Source of the DNA: an uncultured Bacteroidales bacterium
Lineage (GTDB): Bacteria > Bacteroidota > Bacteroidia > Bacteroidales > UBA932
Direction of reading: 5' to 3'
Assembly: GCA_900316675.1 (NCBI GenBank)
Contig: ONDR01000007.1
Coordinates: forward strand, 1-40,003
DNA: 40,003 bases
The notes beneath the pieces were generated by a model. The model ran no database searches, was not told the DNA's origin, and saw only the letters and a program-made list of their open reading frames with translations. Positions 17,889-26,132 of the stretch are shown piece by piece. Numbering within the stretch: position 1 is the first letter of the stretch; each line of letters starts with the position of its first letter. A program made the translations under genes and the position numbers.

Positions 17889-20387
17889 ATGAGAAAGTTA
17901 TTGGTCCTTATGATGGCAGTTATAGGCCTCAACTGCTATGGCCAGGCTCCCGAATCGGGCTCACAGATAGCCCTTAAGGATAACTGGCAGCTAAAACGTG
18001 TAGGTGGAAAGGAAAAATGCGTTACCGAGGTTCCGGCTACCGTTGCAGGTGCCCTGAACCAGGCCGGCTTCTTTGGAGAAGGCCTGTTGGAAGGCAAGAA
18101 ATATGCTTCCGTAGATAAGAAGATCTTCGACAGCCCGTGGTCCTGGACAAGCCAGTTCGAGCTTCAGCCCCAGGCCGGCCAGCACTGCCAGCTGGTGTTC
18201 GACGGCATAGGTTTTTATGCCGATATCTTTGTCAATGGCAAGCAGATAGCATCGTCAGACACCACTGCGGGTGTGTTTATCCGCAGGACGTACGACATAA
18301 CTTCACTGCTTAAGAAAAAGAACAAGCTTGAGGTTCGCACCACCAGGGCTCAGAAGGGAGACCTGAACATCGGCTTCGTGGACTGGAACCCCCGTCCGCT
18401 GGACGAGAGCATGGGTATAGTCCGTCCCGTCAACCTTCACATTACGGGTGCCGTATCCATTGAGGATGTGTATGTTATCCCCAACCTGGATGTACCGTCC
18501 CTGGCTAAGGCTGATCTTGAGGTTCGCGTGACCATTAAAAACCTGGAAGACAGGCAGGTAAATGGCGATATCGTCCTGAATCTGCAGGATGCAGGGGAGG
18601 GGAAGGTTAAGTTTGAACTGGCCCCCGGTCAGACAAGGACCCTTGCCCTTACACCGGCCCAGCTTGCCAAACTGCACATCGACAAGCCCCGCGTTTGGTG
18701 GAGCCACGATCTTGGCAAACCTGAACTCTACAACCTTGCAACCACAATTCTTGTGGATGGAAGTGTTTCAGATAAGAAGGAAACCACCTTTGGCGTTCGC
18801 AAGATCGAAAGCCGTCTGGTAGGGGACCATTACCGCCAGTTTACCCTTAACGGAAAGGATATTCTTATTAAGGGCGCCGGTTGGACGGACGACATCTTCC
18901 TTCAGGATACTCCTGAATCAATCGCTCGCCAGGTGGCCTATGTAAAGGATATGAACCTGAACCTTATCAGGTTTGAGAATATTTGGGGTAAGGACGACAC
19001 TGTATACGACCTCTGTGACCGTGAAGGCCTTCTGGCCCTGGTTGGCTTCAGCTGCCAGTGGGAATGGGAAGACTATTGCGGCCTGCCTGAGGTTAAGGGC
19101 TTCGGCTGCATCAACACTCCGGAGTCAGAGGATATGGCAGTCAAGTACTTCCGCGACCAGGTTATCCGCCTTCACAACCATCCGGCCGTGATTGCATGGA
19201 TGACCGGCAGCGACCGTATCCCCAATCCGCGTCTTGAACCCCGCTATCTTGAAATATACGCCCAGCAGGACTATCGTCCTTACGTAAATTCCGCAAAGAG
19301 CCAGTGCAGCGACGTCAGTGGCTGGTCAGGCTCCAAGATGGAAGGTCCCTATGACTTTGTTGCCCCTGATTACTGGTATATTGACAGGGACTGCGGCGGA
19401 GCCTTCGGCTTCAATACTGAAACCGGAATCGGCGCAAATCTGCCCCAGCTTGAATCGCTTAAGCGAATGATACCTGCAGCCGAGCTTTGGCCGCTTTCAG
19501 ACGCATGGTTCTATCATTGCACCGCATCCAAGTCGTGCATGAACAATCTGGACTTCCTGAAGGCCGCCATCGAGGGACAGTATGGCCCGGCTACAAGTCT
19601 TGAGGACTTCGTTCTTAAGAGCCATGCCGTTGATTATGAGGGCACAAGGGCTATGTTCGAGTCCTTCCGCGTTCGCGTGCCCAAGGCAACCGGCATCGTC
19701 CAGTGGATGCTTAATTCCGCATGGCCGTCACTTTATTGGCAACTTTACGATTGGTACGGTGTACCAACAGCAGCATACTACGGCACAAAGAAGGCCTGTG
19801 AGCCACTTCAGTTACTCTACGATTATGCCGACAGGAGAGTTTATGCAGTTAATGAAACGGCAAAAGCTGAGAAGTTAGTAGCCCGAATGAAGGTTTATGA
19901 TGATTCGTCTAAACTCCTGAAAGAGGACAAGAAGCGCATAACCGTAGAGTATCGTGAAGTGGTGTCCGTCTTTAACTTATCCAAGTTTGACGGAAAGGCC
20001 GTCTTTGTTGATTTGACTCTTACCAAGGAGGACGGCACCCCGGTTGCAGACAACTTCTACTGCATCCCCGCCACTCTGAATAAATATAACTGGAAGAAGG
20101 CAAACTGGTACTATACTCCTATCACAGAGTATGCAGACCTTGGCTATGTCTTCAAACAGGCCCCTGCAGATGTTCATATGACCGTCGAGGGCAATAAGAT
20201 CACCCTCACCAACAAGTCTGATGTTGTTTCTTACATGAATATTATCAAGGCGCTTGATGCCGACGGCAATCTTGTGGTACCGGCCGTATGGAGTGACAAC
20301 TTCTTTGCTCTAGCTCCGGGCCAGTCCAAGACCGTAACCTGCACCACAGATGCCCGGAACGTACATTTTGAACTCTTTACCAAATAA
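17889..20387 (+). CDS. GH2 glycosidase, probable exo-beta-D-glucosaminidase
   Basis: The 832-residue enzyme has a signal peptide (1-19, LLVLMMAVIGLNCYGQA), a GH2 sugar-binding jelly roll (about 25-190), an Ig-like domain (about 200-305), the catalytic barrel (about 320-620) and C-terminal beta domains. The acid/base region reads WMTGSD (aspartate 442) instead of the usual NE pair, and the nucleophile region reads FGFNTETG (glutamate 511). As I recall, this GSD plus FNxE pattern with about 70 residues between them is that of exo-beta-D-glucosaminidases such as CsxA of Amycolatopsis (D469, E541), which release GlcN from chitosan. A mannosidase-like specificity is the main alternative. Its operon mates are a ROK kinase and alkaline phosphatase. 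Confidence 0.85.
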   Translation: MRKLLVLMMAVIGLNCYGQAPESGSQIALKDNWQLKRVGGKEKCVTEVPATVAGALNQAGFFGEGLLEGKKYASVDKKIFDSPWSWTSQFELQPQAGQHCQLVFDGIGFYADIFVNGKQIASSDTTAGVFIRRTYDITSLLKKKNKLEVRTTRAQKGDLNIGFVDWNPRPLDESMGIVRPVNLHITGAVSIEDVYVIPNLDVPSLAKADLEVRVTIKNLEDRQVNGDIVLNLQDAGEGKVKFELAPGQTRTLALTPAQLAKLHIDKPRVWWSHDLGKPELYNLATTILVDGSVSDKKETTFGVRKIESRLVGDHYRQFTLNGKDILIKGAGWTDDIFLQDTPESIARQVAYVKDMNLNLIRFENIWGKDDTVYDLCDREGLLALVGFSCQWEWEDYCGLPEVKGFGCINTPESEDMAVKYFRDQVIRLHNHPAVIAWMTGSDRIPNPRLEPRYLEIYAQQDYRPYVNSAKSQCSDVSGWSGSKMEGPYDFVAPDYWYIDRDCGGAFGFNTETGIGANLPQLESLKRMIPAAELWPLSDAWFYHCTASKSCMNNLDFLKAAIEGQYGPATSLEDFVLKSHAVDYEGTRAMFESFRVRVPKATGIVQWMLNSAWPSLYWQLYDWYGVPTAAYYGTKKACEPLQLLYDYADRRVYAVNETAKAEKLVARMKVYDDSSKLLKEDKKRITVEYREVVSVFNLSKFDGKAVFVDLTLTKEDGTPVADNFYCIPATLNKYNWKKANWYYTPITEYADLGYVFKQAPADVHMTVEGNKITLTNKSDVVSYMNIIKALDADGNLVVPAVWSDNFFALAPGQSKTVTCTTDARNVHFELFTK

Positions 20388-20390
20388 GAT

Positions 20391-21557
20391 ATGAAACGCT
20401 TGTTCATTATTGCACTGGCTTTGAGCCAGGCTATATGTGCCTTTGCACAAGAGGATCAGGGCCGCGACCTGTCCAAATATGCCAACGATCAGTTCCGCGA
20501 CGACGATAAGTATTCCGTAGAGACTCCTTATGCCACCGTCACCGTGAACCAGGTGCCTGTCGGTGAAATCAAAAACGTGATTTTCCTGATTGGCGACGGT
20601 ATGGGTGTAGAGCAGGTAAGTACCGGTTGGGTGCTTAACGGCGGTCACCTTAACATGGACAACTTCAAGGTTGTCGGCTATTCCCGTACTTATTGCAAGA
20701 ACAAGCTCATTACCGACTCCTGCGCCGGTGGAACCGCCCTCTCATGCGGCCAGAAGACCAATTATGGCTATATCGGCATCGATGCTGACCAGCAGCCTAT
20801 GAAGAGTCTTCTGCATCTGGCCCAGGAAATGGGCAAGAAGACCGGTGTGGCAGTATCTTGCCGCATCAACGATGCAACTCCGGCAGACTTCGTATGCCAT
20901 AGCCCCGACAGGCATGAAGAGGCCGACATCGCTCGCCAGTACGTAGGCAGCGGTGTGGACTTCATCACCGGCGGCGGCCGCAAGTTCTGGGAGAACCGCG
21001 AAGACGGCCGTGACCTTATCAAGGAGATGAAGGCCATGGGTTACAACTTCGTAGAAGACCTGGACGGCATCAAGAATGTGAAGAAGGCTCCGGTTCTGGG
21101 CCTCTTCGCCCCGCTTGACATGGACCCCGTTCTTGACCGCGGTCCCGTTCTGCGCGAATGTGCAAAGAAGGCAATAGAGGTCCTGGACAATGAGAAGGGC
21201 TTCTTCCTTATGATCGAGGGCTCCCAGATTGACGACTGGTGCCACAGGCAGAAGGTCGGCTACATGGCAGAGGAGTTCTTCGAGTTCGACAAAATAATCG
21301 GTGACGTACTTGAGTGGGCAGAGAAAGACGGACATACCCTTGTGGTTGTTACCGCCGACCACGCCACCGGCGGACTTACCCTTATTAAGGGCAGTCTTGA
21401 AGAAAGATACGTTAAGGTTCACTTCTCTACGAAGGGCCATAACGGTATCGTCGTTCCCGTCTTTGCATACGGTCCTCACTGCGAAGCTTTCATGGGCGTA
21501 CACGAGAATTCTGAGATTAGTCAGATTATCGCCCGCCTCATGGGAGGTACTCTTTAG
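20391..21557 (+). CDS. Alkaline phosphatase, exported
   Basis: The 388-residue protein has a signal peptide (1-19, IIALALSQAICAFA). Alkaline phosphatase motifs are present: the metal-binding FLIGDGMG, the nucleophile motif TDSCAGGTAL (serine 110), the SPDRHEEADIA region, IDDWCH and the metal-binding VTADHATGG. It hydrolyses phosphomonoesters in the periplasm. It begins 3 nt after the GH2 stop, so the three genes form one operon with a sugar kinase and glucosaminidase rather than with phosphate-uptake genes. The catalytic motif has CAGG where the E. coli enzyme has AASA, as in many Bacteroidota homologues. Confidence 0.94.
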   Translation: MKRLFIIALALSQAICAFAQEDQGRDLSKYANDQFRDDDKYSVETPYATVTVNQVPVGEIKNVIFLIGDGMGVEQVSTGWVLNGGHLNMDNFKVVGYSRTYCKNKLITDSCAGGTALSCGQKTNYGYIGIDADQQPMKSLLHLAQEMGKKTGVAVSCRINDATPADFVCHSPDRHEEADIARQYVGSGVDFITGGGRKFWENREDGRDLIKEMKAMGYNFVEDLDGIKNVKKAPVLGLFAPLDMDPVLDRGPVLRECAKKAIEVLDNEKGFFLMIEGSQIDDWCHRQKVGYMAEEFFEFDKIIGDVLEWAEKDGHTLVVVTADHATGGLTLIKGSLEERYVKVHFSTKGHNGIVVPVFAYGPHCEAFMGVHENSEISQIIARLMGGTL

Positions 21558-21561
21558 CTAA

Positions 21562-21634
21562 ATCGTTTTTAATTTTTGCGCATTTTGTGTGTAGAAATAC
21601 GCAAAAATTACCAGCGCTAAAAATCTAAAACGAT
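21562..21634. promoter_or_regulatory. Nested inverted repeats upstream of the SusCD locus
   Basis: Arm 1, AATTTTTGCGCATTT (21571-21585), pairs with AAATACGCAAAAATT (21595-21609), 14 of 15, across 9 nt. An overlapping larger arm, ATCGTTTTTAATTTTTGCGC (21562-21581), is the near-complement of 21614-21634. The two pairings exclude each other. It may be an operator array, a weak terminator for the phosphatase operon, or both. It ends at the first base of the -7 box of the next operon. Confidence 0.55.
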
Positions 21635-21654
21635 ACATTTGTACCGTCAAATAC
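21634..21654 (+). promoter_or_regulatory. Promoter and shared operator of the SusCD locus
   Basis: TACATTTG (21634-21641) is a perfect -7 box. It overlaps TTGTACCGTCAAATAC (21639-21654), which matches the hexosaminidase/ROK control region with one mismatch. The dyad ATTTG-TACCGT-CAAAT covers the -7 end and the expected start site, a position suited to repression. The leader to the chitinase ATG would be about 43 nt. Confidence 0.65.
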
Positions 21655-21690
21655 TCTAATTGCGTCAAAACTGTTATTTAGTTAATACTT

Positions 21691-22920
21691 ATGGTTAGTA
21701 GGTCTATTACAATCTTGTCAACCTGTCTGCTTTTGGCACTAGGTTTTGCGGCTTGTAGCAAGAGTGCGGAGTTCTCAATTCCTGCGCCCAAGCCGGTAGA
21801 TGAAGTAATACCGGATGACGACGAAGGCGGCGGTTCCGGTGGTGGTGGAGGCACTACCCCCGGAACCCTCTGCACAGATATCGGACAGACCCCGGTCATC
21901 CTGGCTTATTACACAGAAAATTCAAGCGATCTGCCTGATGTGACCCTTCTTACTCACATCAACTATGCGCATGGCCGCTTCAAGAATCCTTCAACCGGAG
22001 ACGGTGGTATCGTCATTTCCGGCACCAGCCTCATGAAGCAGGTTATCGCTCTTAAGAGCGTCAATCCCAAACTTAAGGTCATGCTTATGATCGGAGGTTG
22101 GGGAATAAAGGCCGACGGCTTCTCCATGATGGCCCGCGACGCCGACAAACGTACTGAGTTCTGCAAGTCTGTAAAGAGCCTTCTGGACGAGTATGGTCTG
22201 GACGGCGTGGACATCGACTGGGAGTATCCTACATACTCTGCAGAAGGTACAGGAGCATCCGCAGCGGACAAGGGCAACTTCAACCTTGTACTGAAAGAGC
22301 TGCGTGAAACCCTTGGCACATCAAAGATTATCTCGTTTGCATCATCTTCAAGTGCAAAGTATGTGGACTGGCCCATTGCCATCCAGTACATCGACTATGT
22401 AAACGTAATGACCTATGATATGGGTGCGGCTCCCAACGGCCACAATTCTCCGCTCTATCGCTCTGCAAAGTTCAACCACCGCAGCTGCGACGAAAGTATC
22501 GAGCTCCATCTTGCCGCAGGTATCCCTCTTAACAGGATGAACCTTGGTGTTCCTTTCTACGGAAAGGCAGAGAAAAACCCTTCCGAGGCCAACAAGGTTT
22601 ACAACTACGAGGTCAACTACAACGAGATGTACGACATCCTTCACAACAACTGGTACAAGAAGAGAAGTCTGGACGTAACAGGCAAGAACAACCGTGCCTG
22701 GGACGATGTTGCAAAGGTTCCTTTCCTTACGGATAACATGGGCCGCAACCTTCTTTCCTATGACGATCCCGAATCAGTCACCTGCAAGGGCCAGTACGTT
22801 GTAGAAAAGAAACTCCTTGGTGCTATGTTCTGGGAGTATCGCCACGACGACGATCAGCAGTCCCTGCTAAAGGCTCTGGTCAGCGCCGTTTACGGGAAAT
22901 CAACTGTAATGGATGAGTAA
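21691..22920 (+). CDS. GH18 chitinase, lipoprotein (first paralogue)
   Basis: The 409-residue protein has a lipoprotein signal (lipobox GFAAC, cysteine about 21), a flexible linker with GGGSGGGGG, and one GH18 barrel. Motifs include MLMIGGWG, the catalytic DGVDIDWEYP (residues 171-180, proton donor E178), NVMTYDMG and AMFWEY. GH18 chitinases cut beta-1,4 bonds between GlcNAc units with retention; endo-N-glycan activity is less likely given these motifs but not excluded. A membrane anchor plus linker suggests a cell-surface enzyme. It is the first gene of the operon, 29 nt before susC. A paralogue closes the operon at 37285-38496. Confidence 0.94.
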   Translation: MVSRSITILSTCLLLALGFAACSKSAEFSIPAPKPVDEVIPDDDEGGGSGGGGGTTPGTLCTDIGQTPVILAYYTENSSDLPDVTLLTHINYAHGRFKNPSTGDGGIVISGTSLMKQVIALKSVNPKLKVMLMIGGWGIKADGFSMMARDADKRTEFCKSVKSLLDEYGLDGVDIDWEYPTYSAEGTGASAADKGNFNLVLKELRETLGTSKIISFASSSSAKYVDWPIAIQYIDYVNVMTYDMGAAPNGHNSPLYRSAKFNHRSCDESIELHLAAGIPLNRMNLGVPFYGKAEKNPSEANKVYNYEVNYNEMYDILHNNWYKKRSLDVTGKNNRAWDDVAKVPFLTDNMGRNLLSYDDPESVTCKGQYVVEKKLLGAMFWEYRHDDDQQSLLKALVSAVYGKSTVMDE

Positions 22921-22949
22921 TAATACAATTAATAACAACAACTAACTCT

Positions 22950-25900
22950 ATGAAACACAAAACAGTCCAATTGACAAGACTGGTTGTTGCAGGTCTCCTG
23001 TTCATGGGATTGTGCTCGGGTCTGTTCGCACAGAGCCGAGGCATTTCCATTAAAGGAACCGTCATGGACAACGATGGCCTTCCGGTCATCGGCGCCAGCG
23101 TGCTTGTAAAGGGCACGACAACCGGTGCGGCCGCCGACATAGATGGTAAGTTCTCATTTACCGTTCCCGGCGAGTCCACAGTCCTGGAGGTATCAGCCAT
23201 TGGCTATATCACTCAGGAAGTCAAGGTCGGCAAGCAGAGGGATCTGACTATCGTCCTTTTGGAGGATTCAGAGTCCATCGAGGCTACCGTGGTCGTTGCT
23301 TATGGTACTCAGACCAAGGCTACGGTTACCGGTGCGCTTACGACCATAGACTCAAAAGCATTGGTCAAGGCTCCTGTAGCAGACGTAACCAACGTCCTTG
23401 CAGGCCAGATGCCCGGTGTGACCACCGTTCAGCTCAGTGGTCAGCCTGGTGAAGACTATGCAGAGATTTACATTCGTGGTGTGAGCTCGCTCAGCGATGG
23501 TGCATCTACCCCTCTCATCCTTGTAGATGGTGTAGAGCGTTCCCTGAACACTGTTGACCCTAACGAAATCGAGAGCCTGTCCATCCTTAAGGATGCTGCT
23601 TCTACCGCAGTATTCGGTGTGCGTGGTGCAAACGGTGTAATCATCGTTACCACCAAGCGCGGTGATGCAGGTAAACCCAAGATTTCTGTAAGTTCAATTA
23701 CCGGTGTGCAGGTTCCGCTGTCCTTCATCAAGCAGGCAAGCAGCTACGAGTATGCCAAGTACTACAACGTATTCCAGTGGAACGATGACAACCCGGATCC
23801 CGGTGCTTACTTTACCAAAGAGGCCATCGAGGCTTACCGTACCCACTCCGATCCCCTTATGTTCCCTAACCTGGACTGGAGCTCGCTCATGTTCCGCAAG
23901 GCCTTCCTTCAGACCAAGAACAACATCAACATCTCCGGCGGTTCAGACAAGGTTCGCTACTTTGTATCCCTCGGTTACATGTTCCAGAACGGTCTGCTCA
24001 AGAAGATGCCCGGACTGAACTACGACAACAACTTCTCCTACGACCGTTATAACTACCGTGCAAACCTGGACTTCAAGCTCACCGGCACAACCGATATGAA
24101 GTTCAACATCAGCGGTGTGATTGGTAATACCCAGGAGCCTATTTACAATGCTGACAACATCTGGATGCGTACCATGCTGTGGTCACAGGCATTCTCCAGC
24201 CCTGGTATCGTAAACGGTTTCCCTATCACTCAGGTATCAGAGAACGCAGTTCCTGACGGTCTTACCCGTTGGAACGGTTTCGAGTATTGGTACGGCTACG
24301 GTTATCAGCAGAAGTACAAGACTTCGCTGAGCACCGACATGACCATTACCCAGCGCCTCGACTTCCTGCTGGACGGCCTCAGCGCCAGCATCAAGGGTAG
24401 CTTCGGTACCGATATGTACATCACCAAGAAGCACAAAGGTAGCGGTGCAATGAAGCAGACCATTGAGTACAAGTCCTGGAAGGACGGCTCCGGTCTTGAT
24501 ATGACTGACCCTGACTTTGACAAGACTTATCTGTTTGTAATGTCAGGCAGCAACTATCCGCTTTCTTACGACGAATCTACCGACAACGATAAGGATTGGT
24601 ACCTTGAGGCCCGTTTGGACTACAAGCACAAGTTTGGTGGCAAGCATGCCGTCAGCGGTTTGTTGCTTTACAACCAGTCCCGTAACTACTATCCTGACTC
24701 ATACGACTGGCTGCCCCGTGGCTATGTCGGTTGGGTAGGCCGTGCAACTTATGCATACGACGACAAATACATGGTTGACGTCAGCGCAGGTTACAACGGA
24801 TCAGAGAACTTCGCTCCCGGTAAGAAGCGTTACGGTTTCTTCCCTTCAATCTCACTCGGTTGGGTAGCATCAGAAGAGAAGTTCATCAAGAAGCTTGGCT
24901 TCATCGACTTCCTGAAACTGCGTGCATCCATCGGTAAGGTTGGTAACGACCTTGGAACATCGTCCCGATTCATGTATATGGAAGGAATCTGGACAGAGGC
25001 CGGCACCTATCCGTTCGGTACCTCTGATTCCGGCGGCGTTCCCCGTTACAGCCTTGGTACTCCCGGCAACCCCGGCGTTACATGGGAGACTTCAACCAAA
25101 GCCAACATCGGTTTGGATCTGGAAATGTTCAAGAGCAGGCTGCGTTTCAATATCGACTTGTTCAAAGAGCATCGTACCGGTATCCTTATCTCTCCGAACA
25201 CCCTTCCTTCAATCATTGCTACCAGCCTTCCTAACATGAACCTTGGTAAGGTTGACAACAAGGGTTACGAGATCGAGCTTGGCTGGCGTGACAATATCGG
25301 CGCCTTCCGTTACGATATCAACGCAAACGTAACCTTCGCTCGCAACAAGATCATTTACATGGACGAGGTTGAGCCTAACTACGACTATCAGCGCCGTACA
25401 GGCGGTTCTACCGGACGCTACAGCCTGTTCCAGTTCGAGCGCCTTTATCAGTACAGCGACTTCTACACCGACGAGAACGGCGTATACCGCGTAAGGCCTG
25501 AGCTTCCTCAGCCTAACGGAACCGTGAAGCCCGGTGATGCAATGTACAAGGACCTTAACGGCGATGGTATAATTGACGATGACGACCAGATGATCGACGG
25601 TTACCCCAACAGGCCTGAGTTCCTGTTCGGTTCCAACTGGAAGTTCGGTTACAAGGGCTTCAGCCTTAACTTGAACTGGATTGCCGCAACCAACGTCTGC
25701 CGTGTTTACAACGAGGACTATCGAGTTCCTTTCACCAACACCGGTCACCGCGGACTGCTTAGGATGTTCGCAGAGAAGTGCTGGTTGCCTGAGAACTGCG
25801 AATGGACGGAACCCCGTACTAACGGAACCCTGCCTCGTATGACAAAGACCAACTACAAGTGGAACGCAAAAGACTCCACCCTGTGGACGGTTGATGCTTC

Positions 25901-26120
25901 TTACATCCGACTCAAGAGCGCAAGCTTCGGATATACCTGGACAGGCGGCAAGTTCCTGCAGAAGCTTGGAATCAGCAGTCTTGGTCTTATGTTCACCGGT
26001 TACAACCTGCTCACCTTCTCTAAGATGAAGCTTCAGGACCCGGAGGCCAAGTCCAGCAGTTCAAATGGTGAATACCCGCTGGTAAAGACCTACAACATGT
26101 CAGTTAATATCAACTTCTAA
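22950..26120 (+). CDS. SusC-like TonB-dependent outer membrane transporter (pair 1)
   Basis: The 1056-residue protein has a signal peptide (about 1-27, ending GLFAQS), a carboxypeptidase-regulatory-like domain (about 31-115, ISIKGTVMDNDGLPVIGASV), the SusC plug (about 115-225, with LKDAASTAVFGVRGANGVI) and a beta-barrel ending in the aromatic terminus NINF. A DLNGDGIIDDDDQ acidic loop, common in SusC proteins, is present near 870. It would import oligosaccharides across the outer membrane, driven by TonB and capped by the SusD encoded 12 nt downstream. The neighbours suggest chito-oligosaccharides or related amino-sugar glycans as cargo. Confidence 0.97.
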   Translation: MKHKTVQLTRLVVAGLLFMGLCSGLFAQSRGISIKGTVMDNDGLPVIGASVLVKGTTTGAAADIDGKFSFTVPGESTVLEVSAIGYITQEVKVGKQRDLTIVLLEDSESIEATVVVAYGTQTKATVTGALTTIDSKALVKAPVADVTNVLAGQMPGVTTVQLSGQPGEDYAEIYIRGVSSLSDGASTPLILVDGVERSLNTVDPNEIESLSILKDAASTAVFGVRGANGVIIVTTKRGDAGKPKISVSSITGVQVPLSFIKQASSYEYAKYYNVFQWNDDNPDPGAYFTKEAIEAYRTHSDPLMFPNLDWSSLMFRKAFLQTKNNINISGGSDKVRYFVSLGYMFQNGLLKKMPGLNYDNNFSYDRYNYRANLDFKLTGTTDMKFNISGVIGNTQEPIYNADNIWMRTMLWSQAFSSPGIVNGFPITQVSENAVPDGLTRWNGFEYWYGYGYQQKYKTSLSTDMTITQRLDFLLDGLSASIKGSFGTDMYITKKHKGSGAMKQTIEYKSWKDGSGLDMTDPDFDKTYLFVMSGSNYPLSYDESTDNDKDWYLEARLDYKHKFGGKHAVSGLLLYNQSRNYYPDSYDWLPRGYVGWVGRATYAYDDKYMVDVSAGYNGSENFAPGKKRYGFFPSISLGWVASEEKFIKKLGFIDFLKLRASIGKVGNDLGTSSRFMYMEGIWTEAGTYPFGTSDSGGVPRYSLGTPGNPGVTWETSTKANIGLDLEMFKSRLRFNIDLFKEHRTGILISPNTLPSIIATSLPNMNLGKVDNKGYEIELGWRDNIGAFRYDINANVTFARNKIIYMDEVEPNYDYQRRTGGSTGRYSLFQFERLYQYSDFYTDENGVYRVRPELPQPNGTVKPGDAMYKDLNGDGIIDDDDQMIDGYPNRPEFLFGSNWKFGYKGFSLNLNWIAATNVCRVYNEDYRVPFTNTGHRGLLRMFAEKCWLPENCEWTEPRTNGTLPRMTKTNYKWNAKDSTLWTVDASYIRLKSASFGYTWTGGKFLQKLGISSLGLMFTGYNLLTFSKMKLQDPEAKSSSSNGEYPLVKTYNMSVNINF

Positions 26121-26132
26121 TCCCGGCAAGCT

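Noticed and set aside
20742..21503. 253-codon minus-strand open frame
   Set aside because: It is antisense to the alkaline phosphatase gene and spans its conserved motifs; no independent promoter or domain.
21831..21855. GGN triplet repeat as a contingency locus
   Set aside because: It encodes a Gly/Ser linker after a lipoprotein signal, as in the paralogue at 37399-37431; codons are mixed, so it is not a slippage-prone pure repeat.
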